Below are positions 35,640 to 43,435 of a stretch of 57,591 nucleotides of DNA, in pieces. This stretch comes from an uncultured Rikenellaceae bacterium (GTDB lineage: Bacteria > Bacteroidota > Bacteroidia > Bacteroidales > Rikenellaceae). The stretch is taken from assembly GCA_910588925.1 (NCBI GenBank), contig CAJURV010000004.1, positions 1 through 57,591 of the forward strand. The letters are read 5' to 3'. The translations under genes were made by a program, and so were the position numbers. The notes below the pieces were generated by a model. It searched no databases, was not told where the DNA came from, and saw only the letters and a list, made by a program, of their open reading frames with translations. How positions within the stretch are numbered: the stretch's first letter is position 1; each line of letters begins with the position of its first letter.

Positions 35640-36776
35640 ATGCCTGCATTCGATGATGAGGCTTTCAGATGTGCGGCTGAACTGGTACGCGAAAGGGGTG
35701 GCTTCACTGCCGGGATGCTTAAAGAGAAGCCTGTGCGTGACGTGATTCGGCATACATATAATGTTTTGCAAAAAGCCATCTCCGAAAGCATCACCCAAAG
35801 TACTCCTGGAGAACTTACGGCGGCGCTTGAGAACAATGCTTTCGTATTTTCCGGTTTCAAAACATACCACTCACTCAAAGAGGTGGGCCTGTCCCTTGTC
35901 GATGACAAAGGGAACGTCCGGCCATTCGACAAGTTTTACGATGACGTAGCCAAGATTAACGAGCGCTATAACCACAACTGGCTGCAGGCCGAATATCACC
36001 ACGCGGTGGCGGCCTCGCAGATGGCCGTCAGGTGGCATGACTTCGAGCAGGACGGCGACAGATACGACCTGCAATATCGTACAGCCGGTGATAACAGGGT
36101 GCGCGAAGAACACGCCGCATTGGCGGATACGACGCTTCCGCCCGACGATGCGTTCTGGAACTCGTTTATGCCGCCCAACGGATGGAACTGCCGATGCACC
36201 GTCGTACAGGTGCGCAAGGGCAAATATCTCCGTAGCGATAGCGAAAAGGCGATGAGGCTCGGTGAGGATATGACTAAAGAGCCTAAAAAGATGATGTTCA
36301 GATTCAATCCGGGTAAGGAGCTGAGATTGTTCCCCGCCAAACATCCGTATCTGAAAGCGCCGGAGGAGGTCAAGGGATTGGTCGACATAACGGCTATGCG
36401 TGCTCGAAGTAAGGAGATTAGAGCTGAAGCCAAAAGTTTGGTCGGCACCAGTTTCTTTAATAGTGATTTTAAAAAGTCTATCACTATTACAAACGCAGGC
36501 ATAAAAGAGTGGTTCAATCAGCCACACAAGCTCATCAAAGCTAAAAATGAGATGTTGCTGAGAATGCCCGAAATTATAAAGGCATCAAGGTATATCGGAC
36601 AAGGGGAAGACAAACATAACCCGGCGATAACAATTCATGTTTTTGAAGTAGTCATCGAGAATGAAAAATCATGGATAGTCGTAAGAGAGTTTCCTTTTGG
36701 TGAGTCTTGCTATATACACAGTATATCCGATGGACAAGGAATACTGAGACACATAAAAAAACCATTCAAAAAGTAG
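35640..36776 (+). CDS. MuF minor head protein with C-terminal toxin-like domain
   Basis: From ATG 35640 the product is 378 residues. The MuF domain is in the middle (for example HAALADTTLPPDDAFWNSFM and PPNGWNCRCTVVQVRKG at about 159-199). The last ~107 residues (about 272-378, SITITNAGIKEWFNQPHKLIKAK and ASRYIGQGEDKHNP onward) resemble the PBECR-type (barnase/EndoU/ColicinE5/RelE-like) nuclease domains fused to MuF proteins. The DNA for this part is visibly AT-richer than the first part. The frame is open and coding-like for 33 codons upstream of the ATG with no standard start, so the true N-terminus is uncertain. Confidence 0.72.
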   Translation: MPAFDDEAFRCAAELVRERGGFTAGMLKEKPVRDVIRHTYNVLQKAISESITQSTPGELTAALENNAFVFSGFKTYHSLKEVGLSLVDDKGNVRPFDKFYDDVAKINERYNHNWLQAEYHHAVAASQMAVRWHDFEQDGDRYDLQYRTAGDNRVREEHAALADTTLPPDDAFWNSFMPPNGWNCRCTVVQVRKGKYLRSDSEKAMRLGEDMTKEPKKMMFRFNPGKELRLFPAKHPYLKAPEEVKGLVDITAMRARSKEIRAEAKSLVGTSFFNSDFKKSITITNAGIKEWFNQPHKLIKAKNEMLLRMPEIIKASRYIGQGEDKHNPAITIHVFEVVIENEKSWIVVREFPFGESCYIHSISDGQGILRHIKKPFKK

Positions 36777-36846
36777 TGGGTCAAGGAACTGCAATCCAAG
36801 CTACTTACCTTTCAAATGGTTCTGTATGCAAATATATGTAATCTTT

Positions 36847-37380
36847 ATGAGTAAACAAAATATTATCAAAAATATTATCTCCGACCTGCGTGTCGAACTC
36901 TCCGACGAGTTCGACCGCAACTTCGAACGCAAAGCCTTTTTCGACCGTCCGTGGCCAAAACGTAAGAGAGATGTGCGTGGATCACTCTTAATAAATTCGG
37001 GACGCTTGAGGCGAAGTCTCCGTTGTTCGACCAACGCCACATCTTTAAAATGGACTTCGGACACCCCCTATGTCGGAATACACAACGAGGGCGGCGACAT
37101 AAAGATAACACCACGCATGCGCAAGTTCTTTTGGGCAATGTATTACAAATCTATCGGGGGCCTCACCTACAACCGCAGGACGAAAAAGGTGGCCGTAGGC
37201 AGGCACAACACTAAACTAACAGCCGATGCCTTGTTTTGGCGTAACATGGCTCTGACGAAGAAGAGCAAGATAACTATGCCGCAACGGCAGTTTATCGGTT
37301 ATCACGACCATGTCGGCGAAGTTACCGATAAGGTCGTAAAAGAGAACATAGAAGCATTCTTAAAAAACATCAAGCCATGA
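36847..37380 (+). CDS. Phage virion morphogenesis protein (Mu gpG-like)
   Basis: The product is 177 residues from the ATG at 36847; an ATG seven codons upstream is possible. It resembles the virion morphogenesis family (PF05069 type), with SLLINSGRLRRSLRCSTNATSLKWTSDTPYVGIHNEGG in the middle and QRQFIGYHDHVG near the end. In Mu this group acts in head or tail completion. It overlaps the next gene by four bases. Confidence 0.75.
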   Translation: MSKQNIIKNIISDLRVELSDEFDRNFERKAFFDRPWPKRKRDVRGSLLINSGRLRRSLRCSTNATSLKWTSDTPYVGIHNEGGDIKITPRMRKFFWAMYYKSIGGLTYNRRTKKVAVGRHNTKLTADALFWRNMALTKKSKITMPQRQFIGYHDHVGEVTDKVVKENIEAFLKNIKP

Positions 37381-37832
37381 TTAAACACATCCTTTCGTCC
37401 GTCCAGTCGGCCCTCAAGGAACGAGTGCCCGATCTGCGATATATTGCTGAGGACTGGGGGCAACTCGACTTCTACCGAGAAAAACCGCCCGTCAACTTTC
37501 CATGTGCTCTTATCGGCTTCTCTTCCGGCGAGTATTCCGACAGTGGCCAAGGACAGCAATTAGCCAAGATAGAGTTCACAGTAAGCGTGACGGATATGCC
37601 GTTAGTCAGAGGCTCCGCCGCCCGGCCTAACCCCGAACAATCGTTCGATTCGTATGAATTGTTGCAAAAGGTCTACCGGACACTTCAAGGCCTCGGCGAC
37701 GACTGCTTTGCTCCCGTAACCCGCAAACGATTGATGAAGATAAGCCGCGATGACGGCTTGAGAGAGTGGATATTCACGTTTCAGACGGCGTTTCTAGACA
37801 ACGACGCCATAAAAATAAGAGACCGGCGATAA
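37377..37832 (+). CDS. Mu gp37-like protein (tail terminator type)
   Basis: The 151-residue protein is of the DUF1834/gp37 kind: DLRYIAEDWGQLDFYREKPPVNFPCALIGF at the start and FTVSVTDMPLVRGS later. Position at the end of the rightward head block fits a head-tail joining or tail-terminator role. The stop is inside a strong bidirectional terminator. Confidence 0.65.
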   Translation: MIKHILSSVQSALKERVPDLRYIAEDWGQLDFYREKPPVNFPCALIGFSSGEYSDSGQGQQLAKIEFTVSVTDMPLVRGSAARPNPEQSFDSYELLQKVYRTLQGLGDDCFAPVTRKRLMKISRDDGLREWIFTFQTAFLDNDAIKIRDRR

Positions 37833-37848
37833 AGCCGGCCTCTTATTT
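37813..37848. terminator. Bidirectional terminator between head block and early operon
   Basis: AAATAAGAGACCGGC (37813-37827) pairs with GCCGGCCTCTTATTT (37834-37848) with one mismatch. The arms cover the stop codons of both convergent genes and have A and T runs on each side. It ends both operons. Confidence 0.85.
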
Positions 37849-38084
37849 CAACTGAACAACAAAGGTAACATCTGCTCTTTGGATTCGATACACGAAGTTT
37901 CAGCTTTCCGAGCCTCCTGCAGGTAGGTCAAAAATGTGTCGTAACAAATCCCGTATCTTGGATAGATATGCCGTCGCCATACTGCTTTCCAGCATCTGTC
38001 GTGACGTTCCGGCTCGTAATATTGCTCGGCCAGCTCTTTGATGGCTATGGCCCTGCGAAAATATCCTTTGCGATTGTACGCCAT
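37848..38084 (-). CDS. Small phage early-operon protein of unknown function
   Basis: This 78-residue product is basic and rich in aromatic residues (YFRRAIAIKELAEQYYEPERHDRCWKAVWRRH). It is the last gene of the leftward early operon. I do not recognise a named domain. Its place at the end of the early genes would fit a regulator, but this is only a guess from position. Confidence 0.65.
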   Translation of the reverse strand: MAYNRKGYFRRAIAIKELAEQYYEPERHDRCWKAVWRRHIYPRYGICYDTFLTYLQEARKAETSCIESKEQMLPLLFS

Positions 38085-38087
38085 TAT

Positions 38088-38171
38088 TTTGCCCTTTCAA
38101 AAAGTTTTCGTTATCTTTGCTCCTGTCGTCAGGGGCTCCGGGAGTTGAAACTTTCGGGGCTCTATTTTTTT
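38088..38171 (+). ncRNA. Candidate short RNA in a gap of the early operon
   Basis: A good plus-strand promoter, TTTG (38088-38091), 20 bp, TATCTTTG (38112-38119), lies in the gap between two minus-strand genes. About 10 bases after the expected start, GCTCCG (38135-38140) can pair with CGGGGC (38155-38160) with one G-U pair, followed by TCTA and a run of seven T. This would give an RNA of about 45 bases. Both signals could be chance. Confidence 0.3.
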
Positions 38172-38380
38172 CGCCACATAGAATTGCGCCTTGCGAACTC
38201 TTCCGCTATGCGGATGATGTTCATGGCATTGTCTGTGGTCTGCGAACAAAGACCGTTAAGCACTTTGCTTACCGTACTACACGAACAGTGTGCCATGCTA
38301 GCTATCTGTTTCATGTCACCATGCCGGAGATTATATGTAATATCCGTAAGGCGACTCCTCGGCGTTTCATTTCTTTTCAT
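38162..38380 (-). CDS. Small helix-turn-helix regulator
   Basis: The 72-residue protein has a clear HTH (MKQIASMAHCSCSTVSKVLNG, about 23-43), similar to the recognition part of LacI-type regulators, and a short helical tail. It has no effector domain. In the early operon of a Mu-like phage it could act as the switch to late genes, like Mor in Mu, but this is inference. Confidence 0.7.
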   Translation of the reverse strand: MKRNETPRSRLTDITYNLRHGDMKQIASMAHCSCSTVSKVLNGLCSQTTDNAMNIIRIAEEFARRNSMWRKK

Positions 38381-38383
38381 AGC

Positions 38384-39037
38384 CTACGCCTCCGTCATTC
38401 CGAGTGGTACGTTTACCCATGCACCCCGTTCGTTCTTGTATTCGGCGCGTACAAACTCTTTGCTCTTGGTAGGCTGGTAAGCATCCATTATTATGTCTAC
38501 CCCCCGAATGAATTTCGCATTGCCGCTACGCTGGGCATGTTTGCGAAGTGTCACTATGCGCGACATTTTGAGGTTTCCTTTCTGATCGCGAGCCAACAGA
38601 GACATGGCGATATCGACAGCCGCCTGTGCGCTTGGCCCCGATGCACGTAGCTCCTCAAGATACTCTTTCACCATGTCAACACCGGCCTCGGCAGTGTCGT
38701 CGTAATCGTCGAGTACGTTATACCCGAGCCTTATGCGGTATCTACCATCGCGACTGATGAAGTTATGCGACTGTTGGCCGTCTTTGGTGCCGTATAGTTT
38801 AGCTTTCAGCTCGAGAGCGTCATGAAATAAGTCTCTTATGTCGGCTTTCTGTCTGGCTAGCATCTCGCTGGTCTCTTTGCATCGGCCGAAACACTCTGTC
38901 ACCGCCTCCGAGACCATATCCCGATACGTCTCCACCTCGCGGGCATACGCCTCTTTCTCGGCCTGTTCTTTGGCCTTTAACTCTTCCTGTAACTTTCTAC
39001 GCTGTTCCTGTGTAAGGTCACTTAGACTGATTTCCAT
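38384..39037 (-). CDS. DUF3164 family phage protein
   Basis: The 217-residue protein has an N-terminal coiled coil (about 8-75, EELKAKEQAEKEAYAREVETYRDM) and the DUF3164 core (DGRYRIRLGYNVLDDYDDTAEAGVDMVKEYLEEL). Members occur in the early region of Mu-like phages. Their function is unknown. It follows an HTH gene by three bases. Confidence 0.82.
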   Translation of the reverse strand: MEISLSDLTQEQRRKLQEELKAKEQAEKEAYAREVETYRDMVSEAVTECFGRCKETSEMLARQKADIRDLFHDALELKAKLYGTKDGQQSHNFISRDGRYRIRLGYNVLDDYDDTAEAGVDMVKEYLEELRASGPSAQAAVDIAMSLLARDQKGNLKMSRIVTLRKHAQRSGNAKFIRGVDIIMDAYQPTKSKEFVRAEYKNERGAWVNVPLGMTEA

Positions 39038-39049
39038 AATCTTATTGTT

Positions 39050-39286
39050 TTAAAAGGTTAATTCTGACAAACTCATTAATGCGACATGTCTGCCGCCCCA
39101 TACTACCAGCACTTCATCCTCTGTTTCCGGAGGATAAGCTCCGCCTGTGCGGTATTCATAATCGTCGAGTACCTCTGCGGGCAGGAGCATCCGGCGGGCG
39201 TCGCATAGTACGAACACCTCCTTGCCGCCGAGCTGCCTGACGTCGCTCTTAACTCGTGCCGTGCGGCCGATAATATTAGCTTTCAT
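39050..39286 (-). CDS. Small hypothetical phage protein
   Basis: The 78-residue product is not recognised. It is beta-rich in appearance (ARVKSDVRQLGGKEVFVLCDARRMLLPAEV) and overlaps the gemA-like gene by four bases, so translation is coupled. No motif could be assigned. Confidence 0.65.
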   Translation of the reverse strand: MKANIIGRTARVKSDVRQLGGKEVFVLCDARRMLLPAEVLDDYEYRTGGAYPPETEDEVLVVWGGRHVALMSLSELTF

Positions 39287-39711
39287 GATTCTCGTATATT
39301 AGGTTTGATCAATACTACATGACACGATGTCTTTTTTACTTCGCTTTTCCGTTCGTCTTTGCGGACTATGCCTCGTAGTTTCACCGCAAGAGCCTCCAGT
39401 TCCTCGCAGTCGAGTTCGGCGAACCGTTTCCCGGCTATTCTCTTGTCTAGGCAAAAAGCATTCACACGTATCCAGTTGGTGGTATCTACTCCTATCTGCT
39501 GCATCAACCGCAAGACCGACGAACGCCTTTTACGCAATGGTCGTCCAGTCTCCTCTTCGAGGGCTTCACACATCGCCCGGTATTCCTGTTCGGTCATTTG
39601 ACGGAGCGATGTGGTGCGACCGCCGGTGAACCGTTCTATCAAATCGTCTTTGGTATCGTCGCTCCGGCCCGGCAACCGGTTCAGTAAGCTGTAAAATCTT
39701 TCGTAACCCAT
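39283..39711 (-). CDS. GemA/gp16-type regulatory protein (DUF1018)
   Basis: The 142-residue protein has the GemA/gp16 pattern: GYERFYSLLNRL at the start, SLRQMTEQEYRAMCEAL, then RSSVLRLMQQIGVDTTNWIRVNAFCLDKRIAGKRFAELDCEEL. In Mu this early protein affects host gene expression and DNA supercoiling. The match is good for a Bacteroidales Mu-like phage. Confidence 0.82.
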   Translation of the reverse strand: MGYERFYSLLNRLPGRSDDTKDDLIERFTGGRTTSLRQMTEQEYRAMCEALEEETGRPLRKRRSSVLRLMQQIGVDTTNWIRVNAFCLDKRIAGKRFAELDCEELEALAVKLRGIVRKDERKSEVKKTSCHVVLIKPNIRES

Positions 39712-39715
39712 GACG

Positions 39716-39853
39716 TCATTTTATTAAGTCTTCTATCAAATAAGCCTGTCTCGACAGGTATTCGAGCACTGTCCGCAAATCTTCGTTGTAGGTGTAGAGC
39801 GAGCCATCCACGTAAGCCTCCCAATAGCCGCAGTTATATTCAATCTCAATCAT
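39716..39853 (-). CDS. 45-residue phage protein
   Basis: A short frame from ATG 39851-39853 to TGA 39716-39718 overlaps the upstream ATPase stop by four bases (ATGA) and stops five bases before the gemA-like start. The product, with MIEIEYNCGYWEAYVDGSLY at the start, is acidic and aromatic. The tight coupling makes a real gene likely. No family is recognised. Confidence 0.65.
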   Translation of the reverse strand: MIEIEYNCGYWEAYVDGSLYTYNEDLRTVLEYLSRQAYLIEDLIK

Positions 39854-40479
39854 AGTCTATCGTTTAAATCGTATCTTGCCGCTCCTTCCGGCCAAATGGT
39901 GTAATAAGCTGCCGCATCGTCGACATATCGGCCGGCACAGTATGCTCTGAACCCACGGGTATTTATCTTGACTCCAGCGTCGTATCGTAGGTCATTGGCC
40001 GTCTTCCCTTTCGGCTCGCCCTTGTAACTCTGCGACACGAATATGAACGACTTTCGCGGAAACGCATCGAGCAACTGTCTTTTTATCTGCAGAAAACTCA
40101 TACCCATATACTGAACCGAGTCGATAACTATGAATTGAGGGCTCTTGGGCTTGGCGAGGCGAGAAATCAGGTCCTCTATAGAGTCTTTGACTAATATCGT
40201 AAACGAGCCGTCAACCTCTTTCATTCTCATGGTCTCGAGTCGTCGTTGTAGCGATAGGCTAAGCCCCTCCTCAAGTGGTAGATATGCCACTTTACCGAAC
40301 TCTGTCAGCATCTTGCTCAGTTGCATTACGAATACACTTTTGCCCGAGGCACTCTCGCCATCTATGAACCAGCGCTCGTTGTAGGCTGGCCTCCCGAACG
40401 CCCGCTCCCACTCCCCGGTGAGTGCCAAGGCCTTAATTTTTTTACGTAACACCTCTGTAGGTGTGTAAGCTCTTGACAT
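39850..40479 (-). CDS. RecA/DnaB-like P-loop ATPase
   Basis: The 209-residue protein has Walker A GESASGKS (about 40-47) and Walker B FIVIDSVQY, in the order of RecA-fold ATPases, with a sensor-like SFIFVSQSYKGEPKG. It lies directly after the MuB-like gene. It may help load or move replication proteins during transposition, but no specific role can be assigned. Confidence 0.72.
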   Translation of the reverse strand: MSRAYTPTEVLRKKIKALALTGEWERAFGRPAYNERWFIDGESASGKSVFVMQLSKMLTEFGKVAYLPLEEGLSLSLQRRLETMRMKEVDGSFTILVKDSIEDLISRLAKPKSPQFIVIDSVQYMGMSFLQIKRQLLDAFPRKSFIFVSQSYKGEPKGKTANDLRYDAGVKINTRGFRAYCAGRYVDDAAAYYTIWPEGAARYDLNDRL

Positions 40480-40480
40480 G

Positions 40481-41344
40481 TCATTGCTTGTTTAATGCGG
40501 TGTAGACGCGGCGCAGACTACCTCCGCTCTTTCGTACAATCTCTTTAACATTGATGTCGTTTCCGGCATTGGCCTTGGCTATCATGGCAGCCTGCGTCAT
40601 CATGAACGATTCTCTCTCCTTGCTGTCCGTCGGCGATATGCGTTGATATACGTTGCCGAATCGACTCTTTAGTTCGGCATAGCCCACCTTTGCGTACTCT
40701 ATGCCCCGGTCTATCTTCGCCCTCAAGGCGTCGGCGCCTAACTGATACCACCCGCAGTGGTGTTCGGTGGCGTTCCATAGCGCTTTCAGTTCGAGGTACG
40801 CCTCGTATGAGAGGTCGCCCGCCTCATCGAGTATTATCATGGGTCTGTCGAGAGAACGCAGATAATAGACCAGATCGTCATACACGTCTATGTAGCGGCC
40901 CGTGGAGGTCACGCCGAATTGCCGGGCTATATGACGTATCAGTCGCGGGCGCGTCTTTACCTGCGAGCAATCAACATACACGGTGTTAGGTGTGTTCTGA
41001 GCAAACCACCTTGCCGCCACTGTCTTGCCTATGTCGGGCAGGTCGCAAATGATGCCCGATAGCCCCTGTTCGCGACACAGGGCAAGCTGTGTTGTCACAT
41101 ACTCGAACACCGGTGTCTTGACTATCTGCCACTCTTTCTCGCCGCTGAGGCTGACACCGAGACGGCGGGCTATCGACACCCACCCGGCATCGCTCAGCTT
41201 ACGGTCGGTATCGCCCTTTTTGATATTACTGTAAACCGATGTCGAGACCCCGAGGGCTACGGCGTGTTTGGCATCGCTGGCGTAATTCTTACGGTTCTCG
41301 GCGATGGCCGCGAGTATCCGGCTTTTCTGTTCGTTTGTCATCAT
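40481..41344 (-). CDS. MuB-like transposition ATPase
   Basis: The 287-residue protein has an N-terminal helix-turn-helix (HAVALGVSTSVYSNIKKGDT, about 27-46) and an AAA domain with Walker B MIILDEAG. Its place directly after the transposase gene is that of MuB, which picks target DNA and activates the transposase. The P-loop reads DLPDIGKT (101-108), with Asp where a Gly or Ala is usual. The start may be either of two adjacent ATGs. Confidence 0.85.
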   Translation of the reverse strand: MMTNEQKSRILAAIAENRKNYASDAKHAVALGVSTSVYSNIKKGDTDRKLSDAGWVSIARRLGVSLSGEKEWQIVKTPVFEYVTTQLALCREQGLSGIICDLPDIGKTVAARWFAQNTPNTVYVDCSQVKTRPRLIRHIARQFGVTSTGRYIDVYDDLVYYLRSLDRPMIILDEAGDLSYEAYLELKALWNATEHHCGWYQLGADALRAKIDRGIEYAKVGYAELKSRFGNVYQRISPTDSKERESFMMTQAAMIAKANAGNDINVKEIVRKSGGSLRRVYTALNKQ

Positions 41345-41367
41345 ACCTATTGTGTTTTAATATTGTT

Positions 41368-43344
41368 CTAAAGGTCTTGTAATGCCATTTGAGCGTAATT
41401 TAGAGGTGTCTTTATAGTCTCCTTCGACACAGACGGTGTGGTCGGGACTATCTCTACTTCCGGCTCATCTTCGATGCGCGGCATTATCGCTATCTTCTGC
41501 ACCTTGTCTTTATTCATCATGCCGCGGAACCGACTGACGTATTTCGACTGCGCCTCGAATGCCGCCACGTCCTCCTCGGTTTGTTCGGCCCGGGCTTCGT
41601 TGTACCTTGTCACCGGTTCTACCTTGGTTATGAAGCTATCGCCCTGATATATGTAAGCCTCGGTGACCTCGCCATCTGCGGTAGGTATGTAGTAGGCCGT
41701 CACCTGCTCGCTTTGCAGACGTTCTATTATCTCGGGAGTGGGCAACATGAACTTCTTTCCGGCCACCGAGCAATACATATTACGGCGTATGGTCGTCTTG
41801 ACCGAGTCGCCGATATAACGGCACAAAAGAGCCTTGTTCATAGGTCGTAGATTCGGGTTTTGACACCCGGTCAACACCTCCCACCGGGTCATGCCCGGAT
41901 ATCTCTTTTGATTGGGATGCATCATATTGTTATAGTCGCGTATCGACCTGATATCGTCGGCGACTATCTGGTCATAGTCGTATGTGGACTCCTTGTAGGT
42001 ATTGTTTTTCTCATCGTAGATCTTCTCCACCCGGGGACGGTTGGCCTCCATTTTGGCCCACCATCTGCCTATACCCACCTGCGATCGCTTCTCTATCTGA
42101 TATTTCTTGGCGCGGTTGAAATGTTCGGCACGCTTCTCCTGCGAGTTGGCGGGGTTACACCAACGCACGAACGGGAATACCGCCCCAGCTTGCAAGAGAG
42201 TGTCGGCGAATTGGTTGGTGAGGTGGTGTTCTATCTCAACCTCGGCCGGACAGTTCCATCCGTTGTGTTCTATCGTCCAAAACATCGACCGCAGACAGTC
42301 TATGAATAGCCCGGTGTCCTTGTCGCGACGGTGAGCGTAACCTATCACACACCCGCTGGCGACATCGTAGGCGTAGTAAGCCTTTACACGGCTCCCTCCG
42401 TGAATCTTCCTCGGCAGGTCGCGGTCGTCGAGTGATATTTTAGAGAATGACATGACAGGCGATTTCCTAAAATGGTGCGGCGTGTAACGGTTATTGAAGT
42501 CGTATTGCGTATCGTGACCCTTTGCCCGCAGCGCCTTGTTTTTCATTTTGTTCAGATAGCGCTGGATGGTCCTGTCGCTAAGTTCTATCGGGTCGCCGTC
42601 CTTGTCGTAGAAATCGCCGGGCATGAACATCTCTCCCGTCTCGGGGTCGTAGACCTCTATCTCGCCGTACAGGAACTGCCGGTACGTCTCAGCCGTCACC
42701 GTGGCGTATGGCCTTGTCGGCAGACTGTCTAACGACATGAACAGGCGTTCTAACTTGTAATTGACTTCACGGGCGTTCTGATTGGCTATCTTGCCGCTGA
42801 TGAGTGATAGAGGACCGTATTTCATATAGTCGGCGACCTTACGGCGAAGTCTTGGCATGCTCCCCGGTAGGGTGTGCTTATATTCCTGCTTGCACAGGGC
42901 TACCACAGCTGTCATGTCATCCCATTGAAGGCTCCTGTCGCCTTTGCTCTTGCGCAACTCGGAGGCGGTGTTCATTAACTTCACGATGGTCTTTATGACG
43001 CTTGCATTCACGGTGTATTCGAGAACTTTCTCAGGCTTGAGGTGCCCGCCATCTTCGAGCACGAACCCCGACAGGACCTCACGGGCCTCGCTGTCGACCT
43101 CGAAGTTCTCGCGGAGTAGTTCTAACAATATTGTCTTGCCGCCGTCCGGGAAAGCCGCCTTAACGGCTTGTTTATACTTCTCCGGCAAAGAGTCGACGAC
43201 TATCAGTGCAGAACGACCGTACCCGCCACCGCGACGGGCGACTTCGACCTGCTTGCGACTTACCAACTTTTTATACGATTCGGTGCTCATGACCGTTTGT
43301 AACTCCTTTGCCGAAACACACAGTTTCTTGTTGAAATATTCCAT
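41368..43344 (-). CDS. MuA-like transposase
   Basis: From ATG 43342-43344 the protein is 658 residues (a GTG lies two codons earlier). It has a MuA-type N-terminal DNA-binding region (about 1-70), a long linker and an integrase-like core. Likely catalytic acids are the Asp in ISLDDRDLP (about 307), a Glu in VEIEHH (about 372), where Asp is usual, and a Glu in NSQEKRAEHF (about 402-407). A basic C-terminal part follows. It inserts and replicates the phage by transposition. Confidence 0.9.
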   Translation of the reverse strand: MEYFNKKLCVSAKELQTVMSTESYKKLVSRKQVEVARRGGGYGRSALIVVDSLPEKYKQAVKAAFPDGGKTILLELLRENFEVDSEAREVLSGFVLEDGGHLKPEKVLEYTVNASVIKTIVKLMNTASELRKSKGDRSLQWDDMTAVVALCKQEYKHTLPGSMPRLRRKVADYMKYGPLSLISGKIANQNAREVNYKLERLFMSLDSLPTRPYATVTAETYRQFLYGEIEVYDPETGEMFMPGDFYDKDGDPIELSDRTIQRYLNKMKNKALRAKGHDTQYDFNNRYTPHHFRKSPVMSFSKISLDDRDLPRKIHGGSRVKAYYAYDVASGCVIGYAHRRDKDTGLFIDCLRSMFWTIEHNGWNCPAEVEIEHHLTNQFADTLLQAGAVFPFVRWCNPANSQEKRAEHFNRAKKYQIEKRSQVGIGRWWAKMEANRPRVEKIYDEKNNTYKESTYDYDQIVADDIRSIRDYNNMMHPNQKRYPGMTRWEVLTGCQNPNLRPMNKALLCRYIGDSVKTTIRRNMYCSVAGKKFMLPTPEIIERLQSEQVTAYYIPTADGEVTEAYIYQGDSFITKVEPVTRYNEARAEQTEEDVAAFEAQSKYVSRFRGMMNKDKVQKIAIMPRIEDEPEVEIVPTTPSVSKETIKTPLNYAQMALQDL

Positions 43345-43435
43345 ATCCACTGTCGTCGTTTGCTCCCGCGCCGGTATCGCTCCGGATAACGCCTATGCGT
43401 TCGTGGAAAGAATCACTATCTTTGTGTGTCCAATT

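Noticed and set aside
43417..43424. A plus-strand -7 box between the transposase and the DUF4406 gene
   Set aside because: TATCTTTG fits the consensus, but there is no -33 box and no terminator or gene downstream on that strand; a chance match is likely.
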